Source: JAGXTF01 sp038317095
Lineage (GTDB): Bacteria; Bacteroidota; Bacteroidia; NS11-12g; UBA955
Length of the DNA: 64,000 nucleotides
Direction: 5' to 3'
Assembly: GCA_038317095.1 (NCBI GenBank)
Contig: JBBQBB010000001.1
Coordinates: forward strand, 1-64,000
A model generated the notes under the pieces. The model had not been told where the DNA came from and ran no database searches. It saw nothing but the letters and a program-made list of their open reading frames with translations. Below are positions 9,196 to 17,361 of the stretch, piece after piece. Both the position numbers and the translations under genes were made by a program. The first letter of the stretch is position 1. Each line of letters begins with the position of its first letter.

Positions 9196-9260
9196 AAATT
9201 CAATATTAGCTAAATCAAGTGTAATTAACAATTCCTAAAAACAGTGCTATAAACATAAAT

Positions 9261-9298
9261 AAAAACACCCGCTTTGTAATGCAAAGCGGGTGTTTTTT
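9261..9298. terminator. Strong bidirectional terminator
   Basis: A perfect 16-bp stem (9261-9276 with 9282-9297, core ACACCCGCTTTG) and a 5-base loop, with A/T runs on both sides, so it can act in both directions. On the minus strand it follows the stop at 9372 by about 75 bases and precedes the start of the next minus-strand gene by only 30-65 bases. Confidence 0.85.
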
Positions 9299-9371
9299 AA
9301 TCTATAATTGCAAAGTTTTAAAACAACCTGGGTCTTGTGCTTGTTTGTGATGACGCATTTTCAGTACCCGA

Positions 9372-9848
9372 TCAATTCCCTTTTCTTTGGTCGTGTGTTA
9401 CAGACCAACCTGTTTTGTCTTTGCACAAATTGCAGGCTGCAATCTCAGCATAGTTAAAATACCAAGGACAATCTTTGTTTTGTGAGATGGCTTGTCCTTC
9501 ATTATAGTTTCCCGTTCTTGCGTCATAAGTCAGTTTCAATTTAACAGCTTGGGTTTCGCCTTTGCAATTGACAAATTCTACTGTCATTTTCATATTTTCT
9601 GTAACATCGCTGTTTTTTGCCATTTTAATATCAATGCTTAGGGTATAAATACCGCTTGTAGTTGATGTTGTGTAGTTAATACTTTTTAGATCGTATTTGG
9701 TTTTGCAAAAATCCCCAGCGTTGGTTCTATCTTGAGCTGAACTTATGGTGGTCATGTTTCTAGAAGCCAATCCACAAGAATCAATCAAATTTTTAGATAG
9801 ATTGGCTTTTGTATTTTTTAACCAATTCTGTGGGCTCATCGAGCACAT
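9372..9848 (-). CDS. Unrecognised cysteine-containing protein overlapping the CphA-like gene
   Basis: A 158-residue frame that overlaps the end of the upstream Mur-ligase gene by 56 bases in another frame. The start is uncertain: ATG at 9848 gives the full frame, while ATG at 9839 or 9755 would reduce or remove the overlap. No signal peptide is seen. Residues about 50-125 have a beta-strand character (YTLSIDIKMAKNSDVT, KMTVEFVNCKG, KLKLTYDARTGNY) and the C-terminal part holds a CNLC pair near AAIEAC-like spacing that could bind metal or form disulfides. The tight overlap suggests translational coupling to the CphA-like enzyme. Function unknown; it could also be the remnant of a longer secreted protein that has lost its N-terminus. 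Confidence 0.55.
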   Translation of the reverse strand: MCSMSPQNWLKNTKANLSKNLIDSCGLASRNMTTISSAQDRTNAGDFCKTKYDLKSINYTTSTTSGIYTLSIDIKMAKNSDVTENMKMTVEFVNCKGETQAVKLKLTYDARTGNYNEGQAISQNKDCPWYFNYAEIAACNLCKDKTGWSVTHDQRKGN

Positions 9849-11571
9849 CGCTTAATGCGGTGATAAAACTTCCAGGCTTAGCTAAGCTCAATGCATACCC
9901 AAGGGGTTCTATTTCATCGGCAACCCTCTCCCATTTTATATTCGGGTTTACCGAATGCATTCCTTCCACCAAAAGATTCACCAACACTTCTGCGGTTTTC
10001 CCACGCAAAAACTTTACTTGGTGAATGAGAATTAGGTCAAACATTTCTGCACTCAGCCTTCCCAATTCTCGCACATCGCTTTCTTTTCGATCGCCTGTTG
10101 CCACTACAATTCCAATTTTTTGAGTTGAATCAATATTCTTTAAAAAATCGCGTATGCCGGCAAACCCATCTGGATTGTGTGCAAAATCTACCATCACTTT
10201 TTTATCGCCAAAATCAAAAATGTTCATGCGCCCAGGGGTTTGTTCTGCAGATGGCAGAAAGCTTTTCAAACTTTTCGCTATTAAATCTGGTTTCATACCA
10301 TATACAGCGGCTGTTAACGTGGCGGCAAGGGTATTTTGCACCATAAATCGGACCGTGCCACCAAAGGTTATTGGAATATCCTTTAGGTCAATAATATCCG
10401 TTCTATTTACGCCATCATAATAAACCAGTTTACCATTCTCAGAAAACATGGCCGCACTCCCCTGCTTGAAAGCAGATTGTATCCATTCATTATCGGCATG
10501 CTCGGCATACCAAGCCACTTTGCACTTTGCCTCCTTTCCCATTTTCACCGTCCAAGGATTCTCGGCATTCAATACTGCACAGCCATCCGTTTTTACCGAC
10601 TGAATGATTACGGATTTTACCCCTGCCAAGTCTTCCATGGTTTCTATATCGGATATCCCTAAGTGGTCTTCTTGCACATTTGTCACCACTCCAATGTCAC
10701 AGCAATCAAAACCCAAACCGGCTCTCACTATACCTCCTCTAGCTGTTTCCAGCACAGCAAAATCAACATCGGGATTTCGCAAAACAATTTCTGCACTTAG
10801 CGGTCCAGTGGTGTCCCCCTTTTCTGTCATTTGCCTACCTATATAAATTCCATCACTGGTAGTAAAACCCACATTGTATCCTGCATTTGCAAAAAAATGC
10901 GCTATCAATCTTGTGGTAGTCGTTTTACCATTGCTCCCTGTTACTGCAATGATGGGAATTCTGCCTTGGTTTTCTATCCATTCATCCCCAATAGTATGCC
11001 ATTGGGTTGCTTCCCCAATTTTCAGTCCGTTTTTTCCGAATCCCAATTGCCAAGGAATTCTGTCACCTCCTTTTAAGATAGGAATACCGGCTTCTTTCGC
11101 TTTTGTCAGTATAGATTGGATGTTTTGGGTTGGAATTTCATTTAAATGTGTTTCAGCCACATTCTTGCCTGCCTCCACAAAATCATCGGGCTTTCCGATG
11201 CTTATATTTTCAACAAATTCTAAAGCCAATTTTGCCGCAAGTTTTCCAGCAGCTTCGGTAGCATATTCAAATACAAGGTTGTAAATATGGGGAACTAGGG
11301 TAGGCTTTATTTGAAAAAAATTTACATTCAAACCGGCCGCTTGCTGAATGGCTAGTGCTGCAAGAGCCAATCCTTCTGCCAATTTCGCAGATTCTGTTAT
11401 TGCATTTTGGGGCATTAGATTGGGAAATGGTTTTAATGCCAATGTCAAGGATTCTTGCCAATCTATAGAATAGATATCCATTTTCACATCTACCCTTACT
11501 TGTATCAATTGCGGAACATGGGTACTCCAATAATTGGGTCCCCTTAAGGCTTGTAAGGAAAGAATTTTCAC
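9793..11571 (-). CDS. Cyanophycin-synthetase-like Mur ligase lacking the ATP-grasp domain
   Basis: A 592-residue protein. The N-terminus (MKILSLQALRGPNYWS; YNLVFEYATEAAGKLAAKLA near residue 110) matches the N-terminal domain of cyanophycin synthetase CphA. From about residue 215 the Mur-ligase domain follows, with P-loop VTGSNGKTTTTRLI, ETARGGIVRAGLG, NVQEDHLG and the C-terminal ligase domain with DFAHNPDGF and ATGDRKESD. CphA is normally near 870-900 residues with an ATP-grasp domain between these parts. Here that domain is gone, leaving only a short linker containing QLGFGKNGLKI, similar to the segment that leads into ATP-grasp in CphA. CphA uses ATP-grasp to add Asp and the Mur domain to add Arg, so this protein probably performs a single ATP-dependent peptide or isopeptide ligation on an unknown substrate. 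It is co-transcribed with the overlapping small gene downstream. Confidence 0.8.
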   Translation of the reverse strand: MKILSLQALRGPNYWSTHVPQLIQVRVDVKMDIYSIDWQESLTLALKPFPNLMPQNAITESAKLAEGLALAALAIQQAAGLNVNFFQIKPTLVPHIYNLVFEYATEAAGKLAAKLALEFVENISIGKPDDFVEAGKNVAETHLNEIPTQNIQSILTKAKEAGIPILKGGDRIPWQLGFGKNGLKIGEATQWHTIGDEWIENQGRIPIIAVTGSNGKTTTTRLIAHFFANAGYNVGFTTSDGIYIGRQMTEKGDTTGPLSAEIVLRNPDVDFAVLETARGGIVRAGLGFDCCDIGVVTNVQEDHLGISDIETMEDLAGVKSVIIQSVKTDGCAVLNAENPWTVKMGKEAKCKVAWYAEHADNEWIQSAFKQGSAAMFSENGKLVYYDGVNRTDIIDLKDIPITFGGTVRFMVQNTLAATLTAAVYGMKPDLIAKSLKSFLPSAEQTPGRMNIFDFGDKKVMVDFAHNPDGFAGIRDFLKNIDSTQKIGIVVATGDRKESDVRELGRLSAEMFDLILIHQVKFLRGKTAEVLVNLLVEGMHSVNPNIKWERVADEIEPLGYALSLAKPGSFITALSDVLDEPTELVKKYKSQSI

Positions 11572-11642
11572 TGGGCAAAGAACGGTTAAAAATAAGTGAT
11601 TTAAAGTTTGCCTTACCCAAAAAATAATTTAATTCGCAAACA

Positions 11643-11671
11643 AAAAAGGCTGCCAAAATTGGCAGCCTTTT
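11643..11671 (-). terminator. Intrinsic terminator of the Omp28-type gene
   Basis: AAAGGCTGCCAA pairs with TTGGCAGCCTTT around a small loop, with T-runs on both sides. It lies 20 bases past the minus-strand stop at 11692 and upstream of the next minus-strand gene. Confidence 0.85.
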
Positions 11672-11691
11672 CTTTCTAAATTTAGAAAATC

Positions 11692-13677
11692 TTAGTTCTT
11701 TACAAATTTCTTGGTAGAAACCAAGTTGCCAGATTTAACCTCGAAAGTGTAAACACCCGCAGTTAAAGCCGAAAAGTCGAATGACTCACTGTGGTTACCC
11801 ACGGTTTGGTTGCTTACCTTTTTGTTTAGAACAACTTGGTTTAACATGTTCGTTACTGTGAACGATACATTGCCATTGCTAACCAGTTCATAATCTACAG
11901 TGGCTGCATTAGAAACTGGGTTTGGATAAAGTGCCACATTTACATCATTCTTAACATAGGTTTGTGCAGCAAGTTTTACTTGGCTGTTTATGCTAACCTC
12001 GTCAATATACATTGCATTGCCCGTTGTACCCGGAGTGCCCGTAATTTTAACCAATACGCTTTTACCTGCATAACCAGTTAAGGGCACAATTTTGTGCACA
12101 TACTGACCTGCTTTCGGGTCGTACAAGTTACCTGTAGTAGTGGGTACACCTGTTTGGGTGCAAGTTACTTTGTTCATAGAAACCCATGTAGCACCGCAAT
12201 CTTGAGAAACACTTACTTCAATGGTTGGAGGCGTACCACCAAAATTGTCGTCAGAATAAGCCCAGTAGTAACCTACTGCAGGATCGGTGATAGAAGCAAG
12301 ATTGGCTTCACCCAAAATCAAACTTCCTGGTTTGCCAGAAACGTTCCATGAAGAATGCAAGTAAAAACACAAAGCATACTTAGAACCAAACTCACCGTAT
12401 TTAACCGCTGAATTTGGGGTAACTACCACTTTAGGGTTTTGGCTAATGTCCAAAGCTGTATTTGAAGGCAAAGTGCCTGTTTCAAAACCAGCAATAAAGG
12501 TTGTAAAAGCTTTCGCTTTGAAACCTGTACCGCTGAATGAAACAGCATCATTGGCATTTTCAACGTCAAACAAAGTATTGGCGTTTACGTTTTTAAAACC
12601 TTCGATAGAAACAGTGTACGTTCCTGTTGGCGCAAAAGCCAAACTTCCCCAGTCGATGGTGGTTTTTGCACCTTTAGCCAAAGAGCCTGAGAATGATTTT
12701 TTGTATTCAACCCCATTTAGGAATGCAGAAACGTCGAAAGAAGTAACAACATTGTCCATATTATTTGTAACCTCAATTTTTGGATTGATGGTAGAAAAGC
12801 ACCAGTTGCTCGGTTTTACAGTTTGGTCATTGATGGCCAAATCTGTTTTCACCGCAGGATCAAAATCTACAGAAGTTTGGTGACCTGAAATAATTTTTGC
12901 ACCTGTGCTGGTTTCGGAAACATAAGCCACAACATGCATTTTCATCAAATTAGCAGCAACGCCAATGTAAGATGAAGGGATAGTAGTAGTGTACTTTTTA
13001 TAGAAATAATAATTTTTTGTCGTGGTGGATATTACATCTCCAAAATTGCCAGCACTTAGATGTTGTCTAAGTACGTGGTTGTGTTTGTATTTTCCATTCA
13101 CCCAGTTGGTTGGGTTGTAGTTTCCATAGTCAGACTGTGTTCCAAGGATATCATCTTCAGTAAGCGCAACGGTTAAATAGTTCATTGTTTGAGCTGCCGC
13201 GCTTGTGTAGTAAACTTCCACTTCTGTAGTTAACACACGGGTTGTTAAATCTACTGTTGATTTTACATACACATTACAAGGAGAAGTTTCAGCCATAATG
13301 GTTGAAGCAGCGCCACTCCATGCATTGCGACTTTGACCCCATGGGCTAGAAGCGCGGTTTACACTGCCACTTGGGTAACCGGTAATACCAGCAGCACCGT
13401 CGATAGCAGTGCCTTGTGTAGTGCGCAAATCTATCTCACCAGTTTGAGGAACAGCATATCCACCAGAATGGATGTTTACCAAGAAAATTCTGGATGGGTT
13501 TGCTGATACCATGTCATTAGCAATTCTATGTCCATCTGGGCAATAGCCGCAATGAATGCCGGTAAACTCCTCCAGAATTACGTTTTTATTCTGGGCCGTT
13601 GTAGAAACCCAATTCTGCGCTGAAACCTGCGAGGCTAGCGACAAGAGGGCCATAATTGATAGTACAATTTTTTTCAT
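11692..13677 (-). CDS. Omp28-related secreted protein with thioredoxin-like CxxC and T9SS sorting domain
   Basis: A 661-residue secreted protein. A signal peptide covers residues 1-20 (ends VSAQ). Residues about 34-150 resemble the thioredoxin-fold Omp28 domain (EEFTGIHCGYCPDGH, with Cys43 and Cys46 as a redox pair; GYPSGSVNR is the loop after the fold). The middle is beta-sandwich-like adhesion or binding sequence. The last 80 residues are a type A sorting domain (LYPNPVSNAATVDYEL, TAGVYTFEVKSG, STKKFVKN), so it should leave the cell by the type IX system and be attached to the surface. It has its own promoter element and terminator. The substrate of the redox pair is unknown. Confidence 0.9.
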   Translation of the reverse strand: MKKIVLSIMALLSLASQVSAQNWVSTTAQNKNVILEEFTGIHCGYCPDGHRIANDMVSANPSRIFLVNIHSGGYAVPQTGEIDLRTTQGTAIDGAAGITGYPSGSVNRASSPWGQSRNAWSGAASTIMAETSPCNVYVKSTVDLTTRVLTTEVEVYYTSAAAQTMNYLTVALTEDDILGTQSDYGNYNPTNWVNGKYKHNHVLRQHLSAGNFGDVISTTTKNYYFYKKYTTTIPSSYIGVAANLMKMHVVAYVSETSTGAKIISGHQTSVDFDPAVKTDLAINDQTVKPSNWCFSTINPKIEVTNNMDNVVTSFDVSAFLNGVEYKKSFSGSLAKGAKTTIDWGSLAFAPTGTYTVSIEGFKNVNANTLFDVENANDAVSFSGTGFKAKAFTTFIAGFETGTLPSNTALDISQNPKVVVTPNSAVKYGEFGSKYALCFYLHSSWNVSGKPGSLILGEANLASITDPAVGYYWAYSDDNFGGTPPTIEVSVSQDCGATWVSMNKVTCTQTGVPTTTGNLYDPKAGQYVHKIVPLTGYAGKSVLVKITGTPGTTGNAMYIDEVSINSQVKLAAQTYVKNDVNVALYPNPVSNAATVDYELVSNGNVSFTVTNMLNQVVLNKKVSNQTVGNHSESFDFSALTAGVYTFEVKSGNLVSTKKFVKN

Positions 13678-13709
13678 ATTTGTTTGTTCTAGTATTGTTA
13701 AGATGAGTA

Positions 13710-13717
13710 CAAATGTA
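13710..13717 (-). promoter_or_regulatory. Bacteroidota -7 element for the Omp28-type gene
   Basis: On the minus strand TACATTTG matches the TAnnTTTG element exactly, 33 bases upstream of the start codon. A good TTG at -33 is not visible, so this is only half of the consensus. Confidence 0.5.
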
Positions 13718-13821
13718 TGGAAAATTTGACTTAAACATCATTTTCATAATAATTTTTATTTGTTTCAAATATAAACGAAGCTATATTATAGGTTTAAAAA
13801 TAGTACTTGTGAATAAATAAT

Positions 13822-13852
13822 TTGGTTATGTGCATTTGCGTCCTTAAGTTTG
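13822..13852 (+). promoter_or_regulatory. Promoter of the tetR-paa operon
   Basis: TTG at 13822-13824, 20 bases, then TAAGTTTG at 13845-13852 fits TTG-N17-23-TAnnTTTG. The TetR start codon follows 24 bases after the -7 element, with an inverted repeat between them. Confidence 0.75.
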
Positions 13853-13859
13853 CACAAAA

Positions 13860-13873
13860 CTAACGTTTGTTAG
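13860..13873. promoter_or_regulatory. Probable TetR operator
   Basis: CTAAC-GTTT-GTTAG is a perfect inverted repeat of 5-bp arms just downstream of the -7 element and 3 bases before the TetR start codon. A bound repressor there would block transcription of tetR and the paa genes. Autorepression relieved by phenylacetyl-CoA is inferred by analogy with other paa regulators. Confidence 0.6.
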
Positions 13874-13876
13874 CAC

Positions 13877-14461
13877 ATGCCTGAATTAAAAACTGAGCCT
13901 TCGCGTAAATCGCAAATTTTTACAGTTTCCTGTGAAATGATACGAAACAATGGTTATCAAGGCACCTCCATGCGCGACATAGCCGCGGCTTTGCAAATTG
14001 AAGCTGCTAGTTTATACAACCACATTAGCAGCAAAGAAGATATTTTGCGGGAAACCTGTTTTGGTATGGCTGATAAGTTTTTAACAGCTATTGCAGAAGT
14101 CAATGACATCTATTTTAACGCAGAAGAAAAGTTGGGTATGGCTGTGCGAAACCACGTTAGAATTCTCACAGAAAACATGGATTCCTCTTGGGTTTTTATT
14201 CATGAATGGCGCAACTTAACAGGATCTAAAAAGATTGAATTCATAGATTTACGAGACCGCTATGAAAATGAATTTATGCAAATATTAGAAAATGGCGAAA
14301 GTGAAGGATTGTTTAACGATGTGAACAACAAATTTGCCACGCTAACCATACTTTCATCGCTAAACTGGGTGGTAGAATGGTATAGACCCAATGGGGCGAT
14401 GAGTCCGAATCAAATCAGTGAAAAACTAACGGAATTTATTTTAAGCGGACTTAAAAAATAA
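13877..14461 (+). CDS. TetR-family regulator of the paa operon
   Basis: A 194-residue regulator with a TetR-type helix-turn-helix at about residues 10-60 (IFTVSCEMIRNNGYQGTSMR, IAAALQIEAASLYNHISSKE). The C-terminal part is all-helical, as in ligand-binding TetR domains, with tryptophans (WVFIHEWRN) that could line the pocket. It is the first gene ahead of paaA, 11 bases apart, and its own leader carries an inverted repeat. It therefore most likely represses the paa genes until phenylacetyl-CoA or a related ligand is present; the ligand is inferred from context, not visible in sequence. Confidence 0.88.
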   Translation: MPELKTEPSRKSQIFTVSCEMIRNNGYQGTSMRDIAAALQIEAASLYNHISSKEDILRETCFGMADKFLTAIAEVNDIYFNAEEKLGMAVRNHVRILTENMDSSWVFIHEWRNLTGSKKIEFIDLRDRYENEFMQILENGESEGLFNDVNNKFATLTILSSLNWVVEWYRPNGAMSPNQISEKLTEFILSGLKK

Positions 14462-14472
14462 CCAACATAACC

Positions 14473-15465
14473 ATGTACGGAAACGCATATATAGAAAATG
14501 ACGGCAAACAAATCAATTCGCTAACTGCGGATGAAGATCAGGTAAAACTTGCCGAGTTTGAGGCACGCATTGCGGGAGGCGACAAAATAGAGCCCCAAGA
14601 TTGGATGCCAAAAGAGTATAGAAAACAGTTGATTCGCATGATAGAACAACATGCGCACTCCGAAATTATTGGTGCATTGCCAGAAGGTACATGGATTACA
14701 CGAGCCCCTGGTTTTCGACGCAAATTGGCACTTATGGCCAAGGTTCAAGACGAGGTTGGTCATGCGCAATTGCTCTATTCTGCTTGCGAAACTTTAGGCA
14801 AAAGCAGAGAAGCTATGACCAATGACCTTATCAGTGGAAAAAGCAAATACAGCAATGTTTTCAATTACCCAGCCGAAACCTGGGCTGATACGGCGGTGAT
14901 TGCTTGGCTGATTGATGCAGGTGCAATTGTAAACCAAATTGCAAATAGCAAAGGTAGCTATGGCCCATATTGCAGGGCGTTAGAAAGGATTTGTGCAGAA
15001 GAAAGTTTTCACTTGAAATATGGCCACGACAACGTAGTTTTTTTGGCGACTGGAACAAGCAAACAACGCCAAATGGTGCAAGAAGCACTCACCCGCTGGT
15101 GGCCGCCAATTATGCATTTTTTCGGTCCTTCAGATAAAATGAGTGTACATACAGATACTTTGATGAAGTGGAAAGTAAAAATGGCCACTAACGACGACAT
15201 GCGACAACAGTTTTTAAATATGTATGTGCCCAAAATATGGGATCTGGGCTTGGTTTTACCCGACCCCAATTTGAAGAAAAACAATACCACTGGCAAATGG
15301 GATTACACAGAGCCAGATTGGGAAGTTTTTAAACAAGTAATCAATGGCCATGGACCGTGCAATCAGGAAAGGTTGGCTGTGCGCAGAATGGCAGAAGAAA
15401 AAGGACGATGGGTGCGAAAAGCGATTATGGGTAAAGATGCCAAATACGTGGCGCCACTTGCATAA
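14473..15465 (+). CDS. paaA: 1,2-phenylacetyl-CoA epoxidase subunit PaaA
   Basis: The catalytic di-iron subunit of the multicomponent oxygenase that epoxidises the ring of phenylacetyl-CoA, the step that commits phenylacetate to the aerobic hybrid pathway. Its 330 residues match the family length. Ferritin-like iron ligands are visible: Glu64 in HSEIIGALPEG, the ExxH pair Glu94/His97 in QDEVGHAQ, and a second ExxH pair Glu177/His180 in AEESFHLKYGHD. It follows the TetR gene by 11 bases and opens the paa structural genes. Unusually, the next gene is a secreted T9SS protein rather than paaB. Confidence 0.97.
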   Translation: MYGNAYIENDGKQINSLTADEDQVKLAEFEARIAGGDKIEPQDWMPKEYRKQLIRMIEQHAHSEIIGALPEGTWITRAPGFRRKLALMAKVQDEVGHAQLLYSACETLGKSREAMTNDLISGKSKYSNVFNYPAETWADTAVIAWLIDAGAIVNQIANSKGSYGPYCRALERICAEESFHLKYGHDNVVFLATGTSKQRQMVQEALTRWWPPIMHFFGPSDKMSVHTDTLMKWKVKMATNDDMRQQFLNMYVPKIWDLGLVLPDPNLKKNNTTGKWDYTEPDWEVFKQVINGHGPCNQERLAVRRMAEEKGRWVRKAIMGKDAKYVAPLA

Positions 15466-15526
15466 TAAGTTATTGTAAGCAACCATATTGAATGCAGGTA
15501 GTCTAATGATGACAAAAACAACAACT

Positions 15527-16984
15527 ATGAAGAAATTATTACTTTCCTGTTTAATCATGCATGCTTTTTTTGCATTTGGTCAAGTTATTCCAAACTCGTT
15601 TTTTGAAGGCTGGAATTCCAAAACAACTGAATTACCCAAAACTTGGGAAATTTATGGCAAGGGTTCAAAAGTTTCAGGCAAAACCTCGGGAAACGCATTG
15701 CGATTAACAAATAATGCGGTTACGGGTTTGGCCAGTTATGCTTTTCAATCCAAAACGGATACAAATAGTTCACTATTTTATTCTTCGGCTTTTGCCTTTG
15801 CCGGAACTCCAGATAGCGTTGTAATTACCTATCGTGCGGGATTGCAAGCGGATACAACTTATTTGCAATTGTCCTTCACCAAAAATGGGGAGTCATTCCC
15901 GGTTACTTTAGACGAATTGGAAATATCGGGCAATTCTGGTCTATGGAAAACCGTAACTTTCCCTGTATCCTACGTAAATCCTACAGATTCTCTAATAGCA
16001 GACTCGGGTTGGATTTTTATACAAAGTGCGGATGATGTGGATGGACCCTATTCCAATGGTTACATCGAATTTGACAACATCACATTTATTTATAAAAACC
16101 ATACTACAGTATCCGCAGTGCCCAATGAAAATTTTGAAGAATGGACAAACTATACTTTAGAATCGCCAGATGGTTGGGCCACCCCAGCTTTGTTTCTTAA
16201 AAACGCAAACCAAAATATCAGTTACACAAACAAATCTTCAGACAAATACACTGGCAATTATGCCCTAAAATTACAAGGTTTTGTTTACAGTGATCCTATT
16301 ACTTTAAAAAAGGATACCTTTACGGGAATGGCAATTACCATGAAGGATGCTTCAAATCCTGATTTTTCCAATGCAAATATTAATAAACCAGGATTTAAGG
16401 TAACACAACGGTACCAGTCGATTCGCGGTTATTTCAAATCCAATTTGTATTTGGCAGACCAAGTCGTAATTATGGTGAACTTTTTTAAGGCCGATAGCAT
16501 AGTTGGCTCTGCAGTCCTAACCGACAAAACGAGTCACAACACTTGGACTCCATTTACAGAGGACATTGCCTGGGATTCTACTTTTAAAGGCACACCAGAC
16601 AGCGCCAGCATTGCACTTATGGTTAGCGACAGCACCTTTTCTACAGTAGGCAGTTTAAATAGCTGGGCTATTTTCGACGATTTGCAATTTGACAATTATT
16701 CTGCCAGCTCAGACGCAATTAGGGTTTCTGATTTGAATGCCACAGTTTTTCCAAATCCAACACAAGGCTATTTTCACATCCAATTTAATGCTGAAAAAAA
16801 TGACAACTGCGTAATTGTTATGCGCAATATGCAAGGTCAAACAGTTTACCGTTCTCAAAATCAAATCAACAAAGGAAATGCGTTAATTCCAGTGGATATC
16901 TCTACCCTGTCTGCCGGAATATACACATTGGTATTGCAAACAGCCGATGGCATTTTTACTGCAAAAATTGCACTGAATCCATGA
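15527..16984 (+). CDS. Secreted T9SS protein encoded between paaA and paaB
   Basis: A 485-residue secreted protein. The ATG at 15527 gives a proper signal peptide (MKKLLLSCLIMHAFFAFGQ); an upstream ATG at 15488 would add 13 residues that spoil it. Two similar halves follow, each beginning with a NSFFEGW or NENFEEW motif and ending with a jelly-roll-like strand pattern (YIEFDNITFIYK, WAIFDDLQFDNY), suggestive of carbohydrate-binding or PCMD-type domains. The last 80 residues are a type A sorting domain (VFPNPTQGYFHIQFN, LSAGIYTLVLQT). It starts about 60 bases after paaA, and its TGA shares bases with the paaB start (ATGA at 16981-16984), so it is co-transcribed and translationally coupled to paaB. 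Why a surface protein belongs to a cytoplasmic oxygenase operon is unknown. Confidence 0.88.
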   Translation: MKKLLLSCLIMHAFFAFGQVIPNSFFEGWNSKTTELPKTWEIYGKGSKVSGKTSGNALRLTNNAVTGLASYAFQSKTDTNSSLFYSSAFAFAGTPDSVVITYRAGLQADTTYLQLSFTKNGESFPVTLDELEISGNSGLWKTVTFPVSYVNPTDSLIADSGWIFIQSADDVDGPYSNGYIEFDNITFIYKNHTTVSAVPNENFEEWTNYTLESPDGWATPALFLKNANQNISYTNKSSDKYTGNYALKLQGFVYSDPITLKKDTFTGMAITMKDASNPDFSNANINKPGFKVTQRYQSIRGYFKSNLYLADQVVIMVNFFKADSIVGSAVLTDKTSHNTWTPFTEDIAWDSTFKGTPDSASIALMVSDSTFSTVGSLNSWAIFDDLQFDNYSASSDAIRVSDLNATVFPNPTQGYFHIQFNAEKNDNCVIVMRNMQGQTVYRSQNQINKGNALIPVDISTLSAGIYTLVLQTADGIFTAKIALNP

Positions 16985-17358
16985 TTATAAAATCTTTAGA
17001 CCCAAGAATAGACAGGGCACATTTAGACGACGAAAGTACCGACGGCCAATTGGAAAGTTTAGAACATTGGCAAACCTACGAAGTGTTTTCGCAAGAAAAA
17101 CGAGGAATGCACCACCAACATGTAGGCAGTGTGCATGCACCCAACCCAGAAATGGCCATTTTGTTGGGCAAGGAACAATATGCACGGCGGGGAACGACCA
17201 TAAATATATGGGTTACCAAAACTACGGATATCTTTATTACAGACTATGAAGATGCCGATATTTTCGAGACCACACCCGACAAATTTCACAGAGACCCAGA
17301 AAGTTATAAGGTGATGGACAGGATTAAAGCTTATAAAGAGAGACTAGCGAAAGTTTAA
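16981..17358 (+). CDS. paaB: 1,2-phenylacetyl-CoA epoxidase subunit PaaB
   Basis: The small structural subunit that holds PaaAC complexes together. It has 125 residues, with the characteristic WQTYEVFSQEKRGMHHQHVG block at about 30-49, then HAPNPEMAILLGKEQYARR and the W(V/I)T region. The N-terminus carries an extension of about 28 acidic residues (IDRAHLDDESTDGQ) beyond the enterobacterial length. Its start overlaps the stop of the preceding secreted-protein gene by 4 bases, and paaC starts 3 bases after its stop. Confidence 0.95.
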   Translation: MIIKSLDPRIDRAHLDDESTDGQLESLEHWQTYEVFSQEKRGMHHQHVGSVHAPNPEMAILLGKEQYARRGTTINIWVTKTTDIFITDYEDADIFETTPDKFHRDPESYKVMDRIKAYKERLAKV

Positions 17359-17361
17359 ACA

